NCBI RefSeq assembly: GCF_013001025.1
Contig: NZ_CP053021.1
Location: 4,172,501-4,236,500, forward strand
Direction of reading: 5' to 3'
Source of the DNA: Sphingobium yanoikuyae
Lineage (GTDB): Bacteria; Pseudomonadota; Alphaproteobacteria; Sphingomonadales; Sphingomonadaceae
Length of the DNA stretch: 64,000 nucleotides
The position numbers and the translations under genes are program-made. Positions 26,818-36,012 of the stretch are shown here, one piece after another. The notes beneath the pieces were generated by a model. That model did not search any database. It worked only from the letters and a program-made list of their open reading frames with translations, and was not told the DNA's origin. Position 1 is the first letter of the stretch, and every line of letters begins with the position of its first letter.

Positions 26818-27240
26818 TCAGGCCGGCGGCGCCTTCATGTCGATCGCCAGCCGGGTGAGACGGGATCGCGCGATGCGCCATTGGCCGTCTTCCCGGCGAT
26901 AATCTTCATGATAATGGCCGTAGCCGGTGAGCATACGCCCATCGGGCCAGACCAGATGGTCCTGCATCGCCCAGATGGCGGTCGCCTCATCGCCGTCTAT
27001 GGCGATTTCGGGCGAATGGACATGATGGACGGTGCGCGCCGCGTCGATCGAGCCGCGGACGCTGGCGATCGCACCATCGCGTCCCTCCAGCAGCGGCCCG
27101 CCCGATCCGGTCGCGTCGAGCCGGAAGTCGGGCGTGAACAGCGCGGCAAAGCCGTCCCAATCCTTGGTATCGAGCAGGCGGCAATAGCGCGCCTTCACAT
27201 TGGCGATGGCCAGCCAGTCGGCGAAATCGGGCGCGGCCAT
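26818..27240 (-). CDS. SnoaL-like (NTF2-fold) protein
   Basis: A 140-residue NTF2-fold protein of the polyketide cyclase/dehydratase or aromatic-dioxygenase-small-subunit type. Typical segments are ANVKARYCRLLDTKDWDGFA, LFTPDFRLDATG and a C-terminal YRREDGQWRIARSRLTRL. The ATG at 27240 overlaps the stop of the upstream SDR by one base (TGATG), indicating coupled translation and a related role. The reaction cannot be assigned. Confidence 0.82.
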   Translation of the reverse strand: MAAPDFADWLAIANVKARYCRLLDTKDWDGFAALFTPDFRLDATGSGGPLLEGRDGAIASVRGSIDAARTVHHVHSPEIAIDGDEATAIWAMQDHLVWPDGRMLTGYGHYHEDYRREDGQWRIARSRLTRLAIDMKAPPA

Positions 27241-28001
27241 CAGAAACGGAAACCGCGCATCTGGTTGCCGCCGTCGCACAATATCACCTGATTATTGATG
27301 AAGCTGCCCTCGTCGGAGGCGAGGAACAGGCCGAGATTGGCGATATCCTCGGCCGTGCCCTGGCGCTTGACCGACTGCATGCCCTTCAGCCGTTCCCAAT
27401 TGTCGGCGGCAACGCCGTCCTGCGCCGCCTCGGTCGCCATCAGGCCCGGCGCGATGCCGACGCAGCGTATCTCGTCCTGGCCGAACTGCATCGCCATCGC
27501 ATGGGTGAAGATGTTGAGCGCGGCCTTGGTGATGCCATAGGCGGTGGCCGGGTTGTAGCTGGCCATCGACGACTTGTTGATGATGACGCCCTTCGCCTTC
27601 GCCAATGCCGGCCGCAATGCTTCGGCCAGCAGCAGCGGGCCGATGGTGTTGACCGCGAAATAATGCTGCCATTTGGCCTGGCCCAGGCCGAAGAAGCCGC
27701 GCGCAATCTCGCCCAGATGCAGGCCGGCATTGTTGATCAGCACGTCCAGCCGGTCATGGGCGGCCAGCACGTCGGCGGCGAAGGCCTGGATATCGGCTTC
27801 ATCGCTCATGTCGACGCGATGGACGGTGGCAGTCGCGCCAAGCTGTTCGACCAGCGCCTTGCTCTCGGCCAGCCCCGCTTCGTTGATGTCCGCCAGGATC
27901 AGATGCGCGCCCTCGCCGCCAAAGGCGAGCGCATAAGCGCGCCCCAGCCCCGCCGCGCCGCCCGTCACCAGCACGGTCTTGCCCGCGAAACGTCCCGCCA
28001 T
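27240..28001 (-). CDS. Short-chain dehydrogenase/reductase
   Basis: A 253-residue classical SDR with TGGAAGLG (about 14-21), NNAG and active-site YGITK. A strong AGGAGG ribosome-binding site precedes the ATG at 28001. It lies 27 bases after the TIM-barrel gene and overlaps the SnoaL-like gene, within a minus-strand series that starts with the AcuI-type reductase and acyl-CoA ligase. It probably oxidises a hydroxylated intermediate or CoA ester. Confidence 0.9.
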   Translation of the reverse strand: MAGRFAGKTVLVTGGAAGLGRAYALAFGGEGAHLILADINEAGLAESKALVEQLGATATVHRVDMSDEADIQAFAADVLAAHDRLDVLINNAGLHLGEIARGFFGLGQAKWQHYFAVNTIGPLLLAEALRPALAKAKGVIINKSSMASYNPATAYGITKAALNIFTHAMAMQFGQDEIRCVGIAPGLMATEAAQDGVAADNWERLKGMQSVKRQGTAEDIANLGLFLASDEGSFINNQVILCDGGNQMRGFRF

Positions 28002-28028
28002 CCTCTGCCTCCTATTCTGTTTGAAACC

Positions 28029-28928
28029 CTATCGCCCGCGCAGATAGGCCATGGCGGCGCGTGCCGCCGCCAGCCCATCCTGGGGATTGTCCACCTCGAC
28101 ATAGCCGGTCGCGCGGGTCAGCCGGGCGATGCGCGGCATCAGCGCGGCATAGCCCATCTCGCCACTGCCGGGCGTGACCGCATGGTCGGTGATCGCCGTA
28201 CCATGGATCCGGTCGATATCCTTCAGATGCATCGACACCACCCGCGGTCCCAGCGCCGCCAGCAGATCGAGCGGCGCCACGCCGGCATACCAGGCCCAGG
28301 CCAGGTCGATTTCGAACGAGAGCAGGTCCGGCGCGATCCGGCTGGCCATCAGGTCGAGCGGCCGGTCGCCGTCGATCGGCATCAGATCATACCAATGATT
28401 ATGATAGGCGAGCGTCAGGCCGGCCGCCTTCGCCTTTTCCCCCAACGCCGCGAGCTGCGGGATATAGGCGTCGAGCGCGGCGCGCGTCGTCTGGCCGAGG
28501 GTACGGCTGGCGATGAAGATCGGCGCAGTGGTCAGCGCGACGATGTTCGCGCCGATCGCCGCCGCCTGATCAAGCTGCCGGTCATAGTCCGCGCCACGCA
28601 CGCCGAGCCGGACCACGCCCACCGCCATGCCGGCATCGCGCACCATGCGGGCCTTGTCCTGCGGCGTGGGTTCGGACGGGTCGTTGGCGACATAGGAAGC
28701 GAGGCGGAAGCCGAACCGGCCATAGCCCATCGCCGCCACGGCGCGCAGCGTGCCGGCATAGTCGCGCGCCAGTTCCTTGCGCACGGTCGTGTCGGCCAGG
28801 CCCAGCGTCGATGCGCCGTGTCTCGCCGCCGCCTGGCCCGGCAGCAACAAAGCCGCGCCACCGCCCAGCAGCAGCGACCGGCGACCAAGGCATTGCGGCG
28901 CCCGCAAGTGCCCGGCCGGTTCGGTCAC
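28029..28928 (-). CDS. Tat-exported xylose-isomerase-like TIM-barrel protein
   Basis: A 299-residue sugar-phosphate isomerase/epimerase-like (AP endonuclease 2) TIM barrel. The N terminus has a twin arginine (Arg16-Arg17) followed by SLLLGGGAALLL and a small-residue cleavage region, so it is probably exported by the Tat pathway. Metal-site segments include LAYHNHWYD, EIDLAWAW and VSMHLKDID. It starts with GTG, overlapping the ligase stop in GTGA. Relatives act on sugars, inositols or keto acids; the role beside an acyl-CoA ligase is unclear. Confidence 0.8.
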   Translation of the reverse strand: MTEPAGHLRAPQCLGRRSLLLGGGAALLLPGQAAARHGASTLGLADTTVRKELARDYAGTLRAVAAMGYGRFGFRLASYVANDPSEPTPQDKARMVRDAGMAVGVVRLGVRGADYDRQLDQAAAIGANIVALTTAPIFIASRTLGQTTRAALDAYIPQLAALGEKAKAAGLTLAYHNHWYDLMPIDGDRPLDLMASRIAPDLLSFEIDLAWAWYAGVAPLDLLAALGPRVVSMHLKDIDRIHGTAITDHAVTPGSGEMGYAALMPRIARLTRATGYVEVDNPQDGLAAARAAMAYLRGR

Positions 28929-30601
28929 GCCGCCTCGACCTCCAACCGCTTCACCACCAATGCCTTGAGATCGGCGGTCTTGATCTTGGCGCTGCCAGTC
29001 AGTTCCAGATCGCTCTCGCCAAAGAAGAGGACGCGACGGGGCACCTTGAAGCTGGCCAGTTGCTCCCTGGCGAAGCCGCGAATGCCGTCCTCGTCCAATA
29101 TGGCGCCTTCGTGCGGGACGATGCAGGTGACCACCAGCTCGCCCAGCGTTTCATGCGGGACGCCGACGGTTTGGGTCACCTTGACGCCCGGACAGGTCTT
29201 GATGACGCTGTCGATCTCGATCGGCGAGACATTGGCGCCGCCGGTCTTGATGATGTCGTTGAGCCGCCCTTCCCAGTGCAGCCGTCCTTCCGTGTCGAAC
29301 CAGCCGCCATCGCCGGTGCGGAAAAAGCCCTCGTCATCGACCGAATCATCGAGCGGGATGCCGACATAGCCCAGCATCAAGGTCGGTCCCTTGACCGCGA
29401 TCTCGCCCCGTTCGCCGAGCGGCACGACCGCGCCGGTGAGCGGATCGACGATCTTGAAGATATTGCCGGGCAGCGGCGCGCCATGGCTGCCGGCGATCCG
29501 CTCTTCGGGCGTGCCGGACGGAAAGATCGAGCTGATCGTAAAGGTTTCGGTATTGCCATAGGCGGCCATCGGCTCCTGCCAGTCGGTGCTGACGGTCGGA
29601 TGGCGGCCGAGCGGATTGGCCGGATTGACATAATATAGCGAGGACAGGTCGACATCGCCCCAATTGGGTGCGGCTTCCAGCTGCGCCCATTGATGCGGCC
29701 AGGCGAAGGCCATGGTCGCCTTTTCCGCTTCCATCAGGCTCAGCGCTTCCGCCGGCTGGAAGGTCTGTTGCAGGATCAGGCTGCCGCCGCCGGTCAGTGC
29801 GCCGCCGATCGCCATGCAGAAATTGCCCGACCAGAAAAAGCCATTGGCCGACCAGGCGCGGGCATCGGGCTTCGCTTGCAGGAAGCGTTTCCAGCGCCAG
29901 AGCTGCAGGGTCGGGCCGCGATGGGCGCTGATGATGCCCTTGGGCTTGGCGGTGGAGCCGGAGGAGAAGAAGAGCACGCCCGGATCGGCCGGCATGACGG
30001 TGGCGGCAGCGGCATCGACCAGCGCCTGATCGACCGCGTCACCGCGCGCGAGGAAGTCGCTCCAGCCCTCGATCCGGCCCATCGCCCCATCGACCGCAGC
30101 GAGATGGCGCAGGAAGGGGAAGCGGGTGGAGACCAGCCGGCCGTCGCCCGCGACGCCGATCGCCGGTTCCAGATCGGCGAGGATCGCGCCGAAATCCTTC
30201 TTGAGGACATTACGCTCCAGCAGCAGCACGGAGCAGGCCGATGACTGGACCAGATGGTCGAGTTCGGCCGGGGTCGAGAAGGTGCTGAGCGTCGCGGCGA
30301 CGCCGCCGGCGAGCGCGACGCCGAACACCGCCGAGAGAAATTCCGGCCGGTTGGTCATCAGCACGCCGACGCGCGTGCCCTTGCCGACGCCACAGGCGAC
30401 CAGCGACCGGGCGACCGCATTGGCCTGCGCCCACAGATCGTCATGGCTCCAGCGGACCACGCCATCGGGCCCGTGGAAGACCAGCGCCTCCCGCCCGGCA
30501 TGGGCCTGCGTGACCTCACGCAGCCAGCCGCCGAGCGTCAGCGTGCCAAGGCCCTCCTCTTCCGACAGAGGCGGGCCGGCGACGATCGAGAGCGCAGCCA
30601 T
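28925..30601 (-). CDS. AMP-forming acyl-CoA synthetase (acid-CoA ligase)
   Basis: A 558-residue ANL-superfamily ligase that adenylates a carboxylic acid and transfers it to CoA. The A3 loop FFSSGSTAKPKG, the AYGNTE motif, GEIAVKGPTLMLGY and a hinge region EGRLNDIIKTGG are visible. A catalytic lysine is likely in the C-terminal ELTGSAKIKT. The ATG at 30601 lies 4 bases after the AcuI-type gene; the frame extends upstream to 30679 without support. It probably primes a pathway acid for beta-oxidation-like steps. Confidence 0.92.
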   Translation of the reverse strand: MAALSIVAGPPLSEEEGLGTLTLGGWLREVTQAHAGREALVFHGPDGVVRWSHDDLWAQANAVARSLVACGVGKGTRVGVLMTNRPEFLSAVFGVALAGGVAATLSTFSTPAELDHLVQSSACSVLLLERNVLKKDFGAILADLEPAIGVAGDGRLVSTRFPFLRHLAAVDGAMGRIEGWSDFLARGDAVDQALVDAAAATVMPADPGVLFFSSGSTAKPKGIISAHRGPTLQLWRWKRFLQAKPDARAWSANGFFWSGNFCMAIGGALTGGGSLILQQTFQPAEALSLMEAEKATMAFAWPHQWAQLEAAPNWGDVDLSSLYYVNPANPLGRHPTVSTDWQEPMAAYGNTETFTISSIFPSGTPEERIAGSHGAPLPGNIFKIVDPLTGAVVPLGERGEIAVKGPTLMLGYVGIPLDDSVDDEGFFRTGDGGWFDTEGRLHWEGRLNDIIKTGGANVSPIEIDSVIKTCPGVKVTQTVGVPHETLGELVVTCIVPHEGAILDEDGIRGFAREQLASFKVPRRVLFFGESDLELTGSAKIKTADLKALVVKRLEVEAA

Positions 30602-30605
30602 CGGC

Positions 30606-31589
30606 TTAGCGGTTGACGTCGACGATGACGCGGCCGCGCACCTTGCCGGCGAGCAGGTCGGCGGCGACGCCGATCGCATCGCCGAGCGAGATTTCCTGCG
30701 CGATCACCTCCAGCAGCGCCGGGTCGAGATCGCGGGCCAGCCGCGCCCAGGCGGCGAGGCGCACGGGCTTGGGCGCCATCACGCTGTCGACGCCGAGCAG
30801 GCGCACACCGCGCAGGATGAAGGGCATGACGGTTGCCGGGAAATCGGCGCCCTGGGCAAGGCCACAGGCCGCGACCGCGCCGCCATAGCGGGTCTGGGCA
30901 CAGGCATTAGCGAGGGTGAAGCTGCCGACCGAGTCGACCACGCCGGCCCAGCGCTCCTTCTGCAGCGGCTTGCCCTTTTCCGACAGTTCGGCGCGGTCGA
31001 TCACGCCGTCGGCGCCCAGCGTCTTGAGATAGTCGCCTTCGGCCGACTTGCCGGTCGAGCCGATCACGGTGAAGCCCGCCTTCTTGAGCAGGGCAACCGC
31101 AACGCTGCCGACGCCGCCGGTGGCGCCGGTGACGAGGATTTCGCCCTGGTCGGGGGTCACGCCGGCCTTCACCAGCGCCTCGACGCAGAGCGCGGCGGTG
31201 TAGCCGGCCGTGCCGATCGCCATCGCCTGGCTGGGCGTGAAGGCGGTGGGCAGCGGCACCAGCCAGTCGCCCTTCAGCCGGGCAACCTGGGAGAGGCCGC
31301 CCCAATGGCCCTCACCCACGCCCCAGCCGTTCAGCACCACCTTGTCACCGGCCTTCCAGTCGCCATGGTCGGAACTGCGGACGGTGCCGACCAGATCGAT
31401 GCCAGGCACCATCGGGAATTTGCGCACCACCGGCGAGGCACCGGTGATCGCCAGGCCATCCTTGTAGTTCAGGGTCGAATAATCGACGTCGATGGTCACA
31501 TCGCCCTCGGGCAGCTGCGCCTCATCGACCTGGGCGAGCGACACGCTCTGCTTGTCGTCGGTCTTTTCGATCAGGATGGCGGAAAACAT
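30606..31589 (-). CDS. acuI: Acryloyl-CoA reductase / YhdH-AcuI family MDR oxidoreductase
   Basis: A 327-residue zinc-free medium-chain reductase. It matches the AcuI/YhdH subfamily along most of its length, for example [31 protein letters not shown] and AACGLA. AcuI reduces acryloyl-CoA to propionyl-CoA with NADPH; other members reduce alkenals or quinones. Beside an acyl-CoA ligase it may reduce an enoyl-CoA or clear acryloyl-CoA. The TetR gene lies 42 bases upstream in the same direction. Confidence 0.88.
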   Translation of the reverse strand: MFSAILIEKTDDKQSVSLAQVDEAQLPEGDVTIDVDYSTLNYKDGLAITGASPVVRKFPMVPGIDLVGTVRSSDHGDWKAGDKVVLNGWGVGEGHWGGLSQVARLKGDWLVPLPTAFTPSQAMAIGTAGYTAALCVEALVKAGVTPDQGEILVTGATGGVGSVAVALLKKAGFTVIGSTGKSAEGDYLKTLGADGVIDRAELSEKGKPLQKERWAGVVDSVGSFTLANACAQTRYGGAVAACGLAQGADFPATVMPFILRGVRLLGVDSVMAPKPVRLAAWARLARDLDPALLEVIAQEISLGDAIGVAADLLAGKVRGRVIVDVNR

Positions 31590-31631
31590 GCGGTCGGTCC
31601 TTCTTGAAGAGAGAAAGGGAAATCGGGCAGC

Positions 31632-32312
31632 CTATCCCTGGGCAACCCTGGGAAGCGGCGCGAGCGGACGGCCGAGCCGCTCGGCAATGTCGGGGAATTT
31701 GTCGCTGCGCATCGATCCGAACATGCACAGGCGCAGGCATTCCTGGGCGAGGCGACGGCCAAGGGCCCGCCGTTCCCCCTCTTCGCGCGCATGGCTGCGC
31801 GCCCAGATCGGCCAGAGAAAGGCGCCGGCCAGCATCAGCACCGACAGGACTTCGGCGTCGACGCCGTCTTCGGCGAGATCGCTGTTGGCGAAGCGCTGGA
31901 GCGAACCTTCATATTCGCGCCAGAAGGGGTCGGCCATCGGATCGGGCGAGGCCAGCAATTGCAGCAGCCAGATGCGGCACAGCTCGGGATTGTCCATCGC
32001 GAACAAAGCCAGCCGGTCGGTGGTGTCGGCAATGTCGACTTCCTCGACCCGGCGCTCGCCGATCGTCTCGGGATCGCCGAAGACCGAACGGAACATGCGT
32101 TCCGACACCCAGTCCGCGGTCGCCTCGATCAGCTTCTCGCGGGTTTCGAAATGCTGATAGGCAGTGCCGCGATTGACGCCGGCGAGATGGGCCACTTCCG
32201 ACAGGCTGACGCCATCCGGCCCATCCTTGGCCAGCAGCGCACGGGCGGCTTCCAATATGGCCTCGCGGGTCGCCACGGGATCGCGGGCGCGCCTTTTCCG
32301 AATGTCCGTCAT
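31632..32312 (-). CDS. TetR/AcrR family transcriptional regulator
   Basis: A 226-residue TetR-type regulator. The helix-turn-helix VSLSEVAHLAGVNRGTAYQH lies around residues 35-54, after a very basic start (DIRKRRARD). It is first in the series TetR-AcuI-ligase-TIM barrel-SDR-SnoaL. Its own leader contains GTTGATC half-sites related to the AATCAACA-N4-TGTTGAT palindromes upstream of the TauD-type and Baeyer-Villiger genes, so it is a candidate regulator of that set. Confidence 0.88.
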   Translation of the reverse strand: MTDIRKRRARDPVATREAILEAARALLAKDGPDGVSLSEVAHLAGVNRGTAYQHFETREKLIEATADWVSERMFRSVFGDPETIGERRVEEVDIADTTDRLALFAMDNPELCRIWLLQLLASPDPMADPFWREYEGSLQRFANSDLAEDGVDAEVLSVLMLAGAFLWPIWARSHAREEGERRALGRRLAQECLRLCMFGSMRSDKFPDIAERLGRPLAPLPRVAQG

Positions 32313-32328
32313 GCTGCCTCACCTAGGT

Positions 32329-32365
32329 TGATCGTTCAGAGCCTATAATGATCAGCCCTGTTGAT
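32329..32365. promoter_or_regulatory. TetR leader with repeated TTGATCG half-sites
   Basis: The leader of the TetR gene holds two direct GTTGATCG half-sites and a GATCA-N7-TGATC inverted repeat. They surround an A+T-rich CTATAATGATC patch that could supply the core promoter. The right half TGTTGAT is the same as in the palindromes at 7902 and 61941. This suits autoregulation. Confidence 0.4.
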
Positions 32366-32460
32366 CGGCTCCATCCCTGCCCGCTCCGGGGCCAGAGTCA
32401 ATCGCTGCGGCCCGGCGGCCGCGCCCTCATCGCTCCCGCGAAGGCCATGGCCCCAAACGC

Positions 32461-32500
32461 CGATCGGCCGGACAACCCCCTGGGGCTGCCCGGCCGATCG
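32461..32500 (-). terminator. Terminator hairpin after the TonB receptor gene
   Basis: A perfect 11-bp inverted repeat (CGATCGGCCGG/CCGGCCGATCG) with an 18-base loop lies 22 bases past the receptor stop codon. On the minus strand it is followed by GCGTTTGG, a weak T tract. Confidence 0.6.
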
Positions 32501-32522
32501 TCTGGCCCTTGGCGCGGATGGA

Positions 32523-34952
32523 TCAGCGCGAACCGAAGGCGAAGCGCAGATTGACGCCAAATTCGCGCGGCGGGGTGACCGTGGCACCGGTATAGGTGCT
32601 GGTATAGGTCGCCGCCGCCGTAGTCGCGCCGGTCGCGGTGAAGCCGGTGATCTGCTGATAGCCGGTGAAGAGCGGGGTGGTCCGCGTCAGCACCTTGGTC
32701 GTGTCGAACAGATTCTTGGCGAACAGCGAGATTTCCCAGCCGCCATCGGGGTCGCGGATACCGGCATAGAGATTGACCAGCGCATAGGCGCTGACATCGT
32801 CATAATTATTGCCCGGATCGCCCTTCGACTTGCCGTTATAATTGACGAGGCCACGGATGAAGCCATCGGTCTTGCCCGAAATGGTCGTGTGGAACTCGCT
32901 CTGCAGCGTGGCGGTGATCGGCGGCAGGAAGGCTGCACGCTGGTTCACGGCGCAAGCCGACAGATTATCGGCACCCACGGCCGCCTGCAGCTCCGCCAGG
33001 CTCGGCGCATTGCCGACCGGATCCGGGATGCCGTCACCGTTCAGGTCGTTGCACGGGATGGTGCCGTTCTTGATCTTGCCGAGCGAATAGCTGCCGGTCA
33101 GGTTGACGTTCCAGCTGCGGGTGATGTCGAAGCCCAGTTCGCTTTCCACGCCGTTCACCTCGACCGGGACCGCGCCCACGAAGTTGAACGAGCCGACCTG
33201 CTGCGCGGTGCCGGTCACCTGCCCGGCCGCATTGCGGACGGCGACGGTGTTCACATAATAAACGCCGTTGTTGGGCACGCGATAGGGGAAGTTCTTGTAC
33301 TTCTGGTGATAGGCGGTGACGTTGAAGCGCATCCGCCCGCCCATCAGCGTGCTCTTGAAGCCCAGCTCATAGGATTTGGAAGTTTCGGGCGGCAGGTCGA
33401 GGAAGGAGCGCTCCAGCGCCGACGGCGCGATGTTGAAGTCGCCGACCACGTTGATGCCCGGACGGAAGGAGCTGCCGGTCGCGGCATAGACCAGGAAGTC
33501 CGGCGTGAAATTATGCTTGATCGACGCGCTGTAGATCAGCTTGTCGGTATCCTGCGAGTCCGCGGCGATGGTGTTGCCGTTGACCGCCAGATAGTTGTTC
33601 GACTTGTACTTGATCTGGCGCAGGCCGCCCGACAATTCGGTTGCCTCGCCGAAATGGGCGGTCAGGTTGCCGAAGAAGGACTGTTCGTGCGACTTGCCGG
33701 TGCGGTCGATCTCGGTCTGCACGACCGAGGCGATGCCGCCGCCAAAGGCCGCAGGCAGGCGCACGATCGTCGGCGAGGTCAGGTGGGTCGGCGGGTTGAG
33801 CCGGTCGTCGAAGAAGCCGATGACATAGTCGAACATGTCGAAGACACGCTCTTCATTCTGCAACCGGATTTCATGCGAGGTTTCCTTGGCCACCGTGTCG
33901 GTGACCTGGTTGACGTCGCGGCCGATGAAGAAATTGCCATCGTCGACATTGTCGGTCGAATGGAATTTCTGCTTGGTATACATGCCCTGATAGATCAGGC
34001 GCTGGCCGGCAAAGGCCAGTTCCGACCGCCAGTTGAAGATGTCGAAGCGCTGGTTGATGATACGCGGCTGTTCCTGGATCGACAGGCGATCCTTGGCCGT
34101 GATCAGCACCGGGCTGGGCGTGGCATCGGGATTGGCCTCGCTGAAGGAAATCGCCTGGTCATAGGTCCGCGCATCGCGGTCCATATATTGATAGGTGCCC
34201 TCAAGCTTCAGCCAGTCGGTCGGCTCGATCGTACCGACGATACGCGTGCTCTTGGTGCGCGACCAGGGGCTCGGTCCGCCGCTGATCGGCCGCACGCGAT
34301 CGGCATCATCCTCGTTCCAGACGCCCGACACGCGGATGCCGGCGATCCCTTCGATGATCGGCAGGTTGAGGCCGCCCTTGAAGTTGAGCGTGCCGATATC
34401 GTTGCCGGTCCAGTCGATGAAACCGCCAAACTGGTTGAGGTCGGGCTTGCGGGTGGTGATGGTGATCGAACCCGACGGCGAAGCGCGGCCGCGCAGCGTG
34501 CCCTGCGGCCCGCGCTGCACTTCGATCTGGCCGATGTCGTACATCTGCTGCAGCACGGCGCCCGGCGAGAGCGGCGCGTCGTTGAAGTAGAATTGGATGG
34601 TGCCGCTGTTGCCGCTGGCATTGGCGTCGAAATTCACGCCGCGCAGGCGCGCATTGCCGCCGATGCCATTGGCATTGTTGGTCAGTTCAAGGCCCGGCGC
34701 CAGCGCCTGGACTTCGTTGAAGGTGCGGATGTTGAGGTTGCCGATCGCCTGTTCGGTGACCGCGTTGACCACCGCGGGCACGTCCTGAATGTCTTCGCCG
34801 CGACGACGCGCCTCGACGATGATGATCTGGGCGTCGAAACCAGTGTTGCTGGTTGCAGCCTGCTCCTCGGGCGCCTGGGCAAGAGCCGGCGTCGCGATGG
34901 TGAGTGCCGCGACACTCGCGCCGATCAAATAATAGGCCGACATGCGATTCAT
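32523..34952 (-). CDS. TonB-dependent outer-membrane receptor
   Basis: An 809-residue outer-membrane transporter. An N-terminal signal peptide (about residues 1-25, ending PALAQ) is followed by a plug domain (about 50-170, with QDVPAVVNAV and IEVQRGPQGTLRGR) and a 22-strand barrel ending in GVNLRFAFGSR. It imports large or hydrophobic compounds using TonB energy. In sphingomonads such receptors often accompany catabolic clusters, so this one probably brings in the pathway substrate. No siderophore genes are nearby. The start has GGAGG nine bases upstream; a second ATG lies three codons in. Confidence 0.95.
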   Translation of the reverse strand: MNRMSAYYLIGASVAALTIATPALAQAPEEQAATSNTGFDAQIIIVEARRRGEDIQDVPAVVNAVTEQAIGNLNIRTFNEVQALAPGLELTNNANGIGGNARLRGVNFDANASGNSGTIQFYFNDAPLSPGAVLQQMYDIGQIEVQRGPQGTLRGRASPSGSITITTRKPDLNQFGGFIDWTGNDIGTLNFKGGLNLPIIEGIAGIRVSGVWNEDDADRVRPISGGPSPWSRTKSTRIVGTIEPTDWLKLEGTYQYMDRDARTYDQAISFSEANPDATPSPVLITAKDRLSIQEQPRIINQRFDIFNWRSELAFAGQRLIYQGMYTKQKFHSTDNVDDGNFFIGRDVNQVTDTVAKETSHEIRLQNEERVFDMFDYVIGFFDDRLNPPTHLTSPTIVRLPAAFGGGIASVVQTEIDRTGKSHEQSFFGNLTAHFGEATELSGGLRQIKYKSNNYLAVNGNTIAADSQDTDKLIYSASIKHNFTPDFLVYAATGSSFRPGINVVGDFNIAPSALERSFLDLPPETSKSYELGFKSTLMGGRMRFNVTAYHQKYKNFPYRVPNNGVYYVNTVAVRNAAGQVTGTAQQVGSFNFVGAVPVEVNGVESELGFDITRSWNVNLTGSYSLGKIKNGTIPCNDLNGDGIPDPVGNAPSLAELQAAVGADNLSACAVNQRAAFLPPITATLQSEFHTTISGKTDGFIRGLVNYNGKSKGDPGNNYDDVSAYALVNLYAGIRDPDGGWEISLFAKNLFDTTKVLTRTTPLFTGYQQITGFTATGATTAAATYTSTYTGATVTPPREFGVNLRFAFGSR

Positions 34953-34972
34953 AAGTGAAGCCTCCCCAAATA

Positions 34973-34996
34973 AACATCATGTTGACTATTGAGTCA
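34973..34996. promoter_or_regulatory. Operator-like palindromes upstream of the TonB receptor
   Basis: AATAAACATCATGTTGACT resembles the AATCAACA-N4-TGTTGA motif but with a 3-base spacer and one changed base. It overlaps a TGACT-ATTG-AGTCA palindrome (34983-34996). The position, 20-45 bases upstream of the receptor ATG, suits promoter control. Confidence 0.45.
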
Positions 34997-35080
34997 CCAT
35001 TGATGCAGTGATCTTTTTTGCTTTGGTTGATTCTCGTTATGCCTGATATTGGCGGCCCGAGAAGCCCGGCCGCCTTGCAG

Positions 35081-35105
35081 ATGGCGACATATCGCCATCG
35101 CGATT
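35081..35105. promoter_or_regulatory. ATGGCGA-CATA-TCGCCAT operator
   Basis: A perfect 7-bp inverted repeat with a 4-base spacer (35081-35098) overlaps the sequence ATCGCCATCGCGAT (35092-35105). Both sequence elements recur in the P450/ferredoxin divergent region. The site lies 94 bases upstream of the SDR start. Confidence 0.55.
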
Positions 35106-35198
35106 CCACCAGATCGTCACTGATCCCCCAGGCGATTTGCGCCTGCCCTTTCCCCCTGCATGATCGCCAGCCGATGGCGCATGAGAGGGGAGAGCGCA

Positions 35199-36011
35199 AT
35201 GGACATGCAAATGACGGGCAGGGTCGCGATCGTAACCGGCGCGACCGCCAATATCGGCCGCGCCATCAGCCTGGGACTGGCAGCCGAAGCGGTGAAGCTG
35301 GTCGCGGTGGGGCGCGACCAGGCGGCCGGCGCCCGGCTGGTGGAGCAGGCCATCGCCGCCGGCGCGCAGGACGCCCATTTCGTGGCGGCCGACCTCAGCG
35401 ATCCGGCCGCGCCGGGGCAGATAATGGCGGCGGCCTCCGCGCTGGGCGAGGTCGCGATCCTGGTCAACAATGTCGGCGGCAATATCGGCGCGGGATTTTT
35501 CGTCGATTCCGATCCGGCAAGCTGGGCTGGCGACATCGACCTCAACCTCGGCACGCTGCTGCGCATGACTCATGCGGTGTTGCCGGGCATGATCGCGCGC
35601 AAGGCGGGCGCGATCGTCAATATCGGCTCCACTGCGGGCATCGTCGGCGACTATATGCTGCCGGTCTATTCGGCGGCCAAGGCGGCAGTCCACGGCTTTA
35701 CCAAAGTGCTGGCGAAGGAAGTCGGGCCGCACGGCATCCGCGTCAATTGCGTCGCCCCCTATGGCACCGTGTCGCGCGATCCCGCCGCCTTCTCCAGCGG
35801 CAGCCGATTCCACCCCGATCGCAACTTCTTCGGCCGGGCCTTTGCCAGCACCAGCCCAAAGGACATGGAGAAGCGGTCGCGCCAGACGGTGCTGGGCCGG
35901 CCCGTCGCCTTTGCCGAGGAAGTCGCCTCACTCGCCGTCTATCTGGCGTCGGACCAGGCCGGCTTCATCACCGGCCAGGTCTATCCGGTCGACGGCGGCA
36001 GCCTGCTGTGA
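35199..36011 (+). CDS. Short-chain dehydrogenase/reductase
   Basis: A 270-residue classical SDR with TGATANIG (about 13-20), NNVG and active-site YSAAK; it ends with the usual ITGQVYPVDGGS. The ATG at 35199 is preceded by GGGGAGAG; the frame opens at 35160 but that part has no family character. It is transcribed divergently from the TonB receptor and converges on a VOC gene with one base between them. Shared upstream elements suggest co-regulation with the P450 module. Confidence 0.9.
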   Translation: MDMQMTGRVAIVTGATANIGRAISLGLAAEAVKLVAVGRDQAAGARLVEQAIAAGAQDAHFVAADLSDPAAPGQIMAAASALGEVAILVNNVGGNIGAGFFVDSDPASWAGDIDLNLGTLLRMTHAVLPGMIARKAGAIVNIGSTAGIVGDYMLPVYSAAKAAVHGFTKVLAKEVGPHGIRVNCVAPYGTVSRDPAAFSSGSRFHPDRNFFGRAFASTSPKDMEKRSRQTVLGRPVAFAEEVASLAVYLASDQAGFITGQVYPVDGGSLL

Positions 36012-36012
36012 A

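Noticed and set aside
32361..34958. An 865-codon antisense frame over the TonB receptor gene
   Set aside because: The TonB receptor has a signal peptide, plug and barrel features; the antisense frame has none and is compositionally aberrant.
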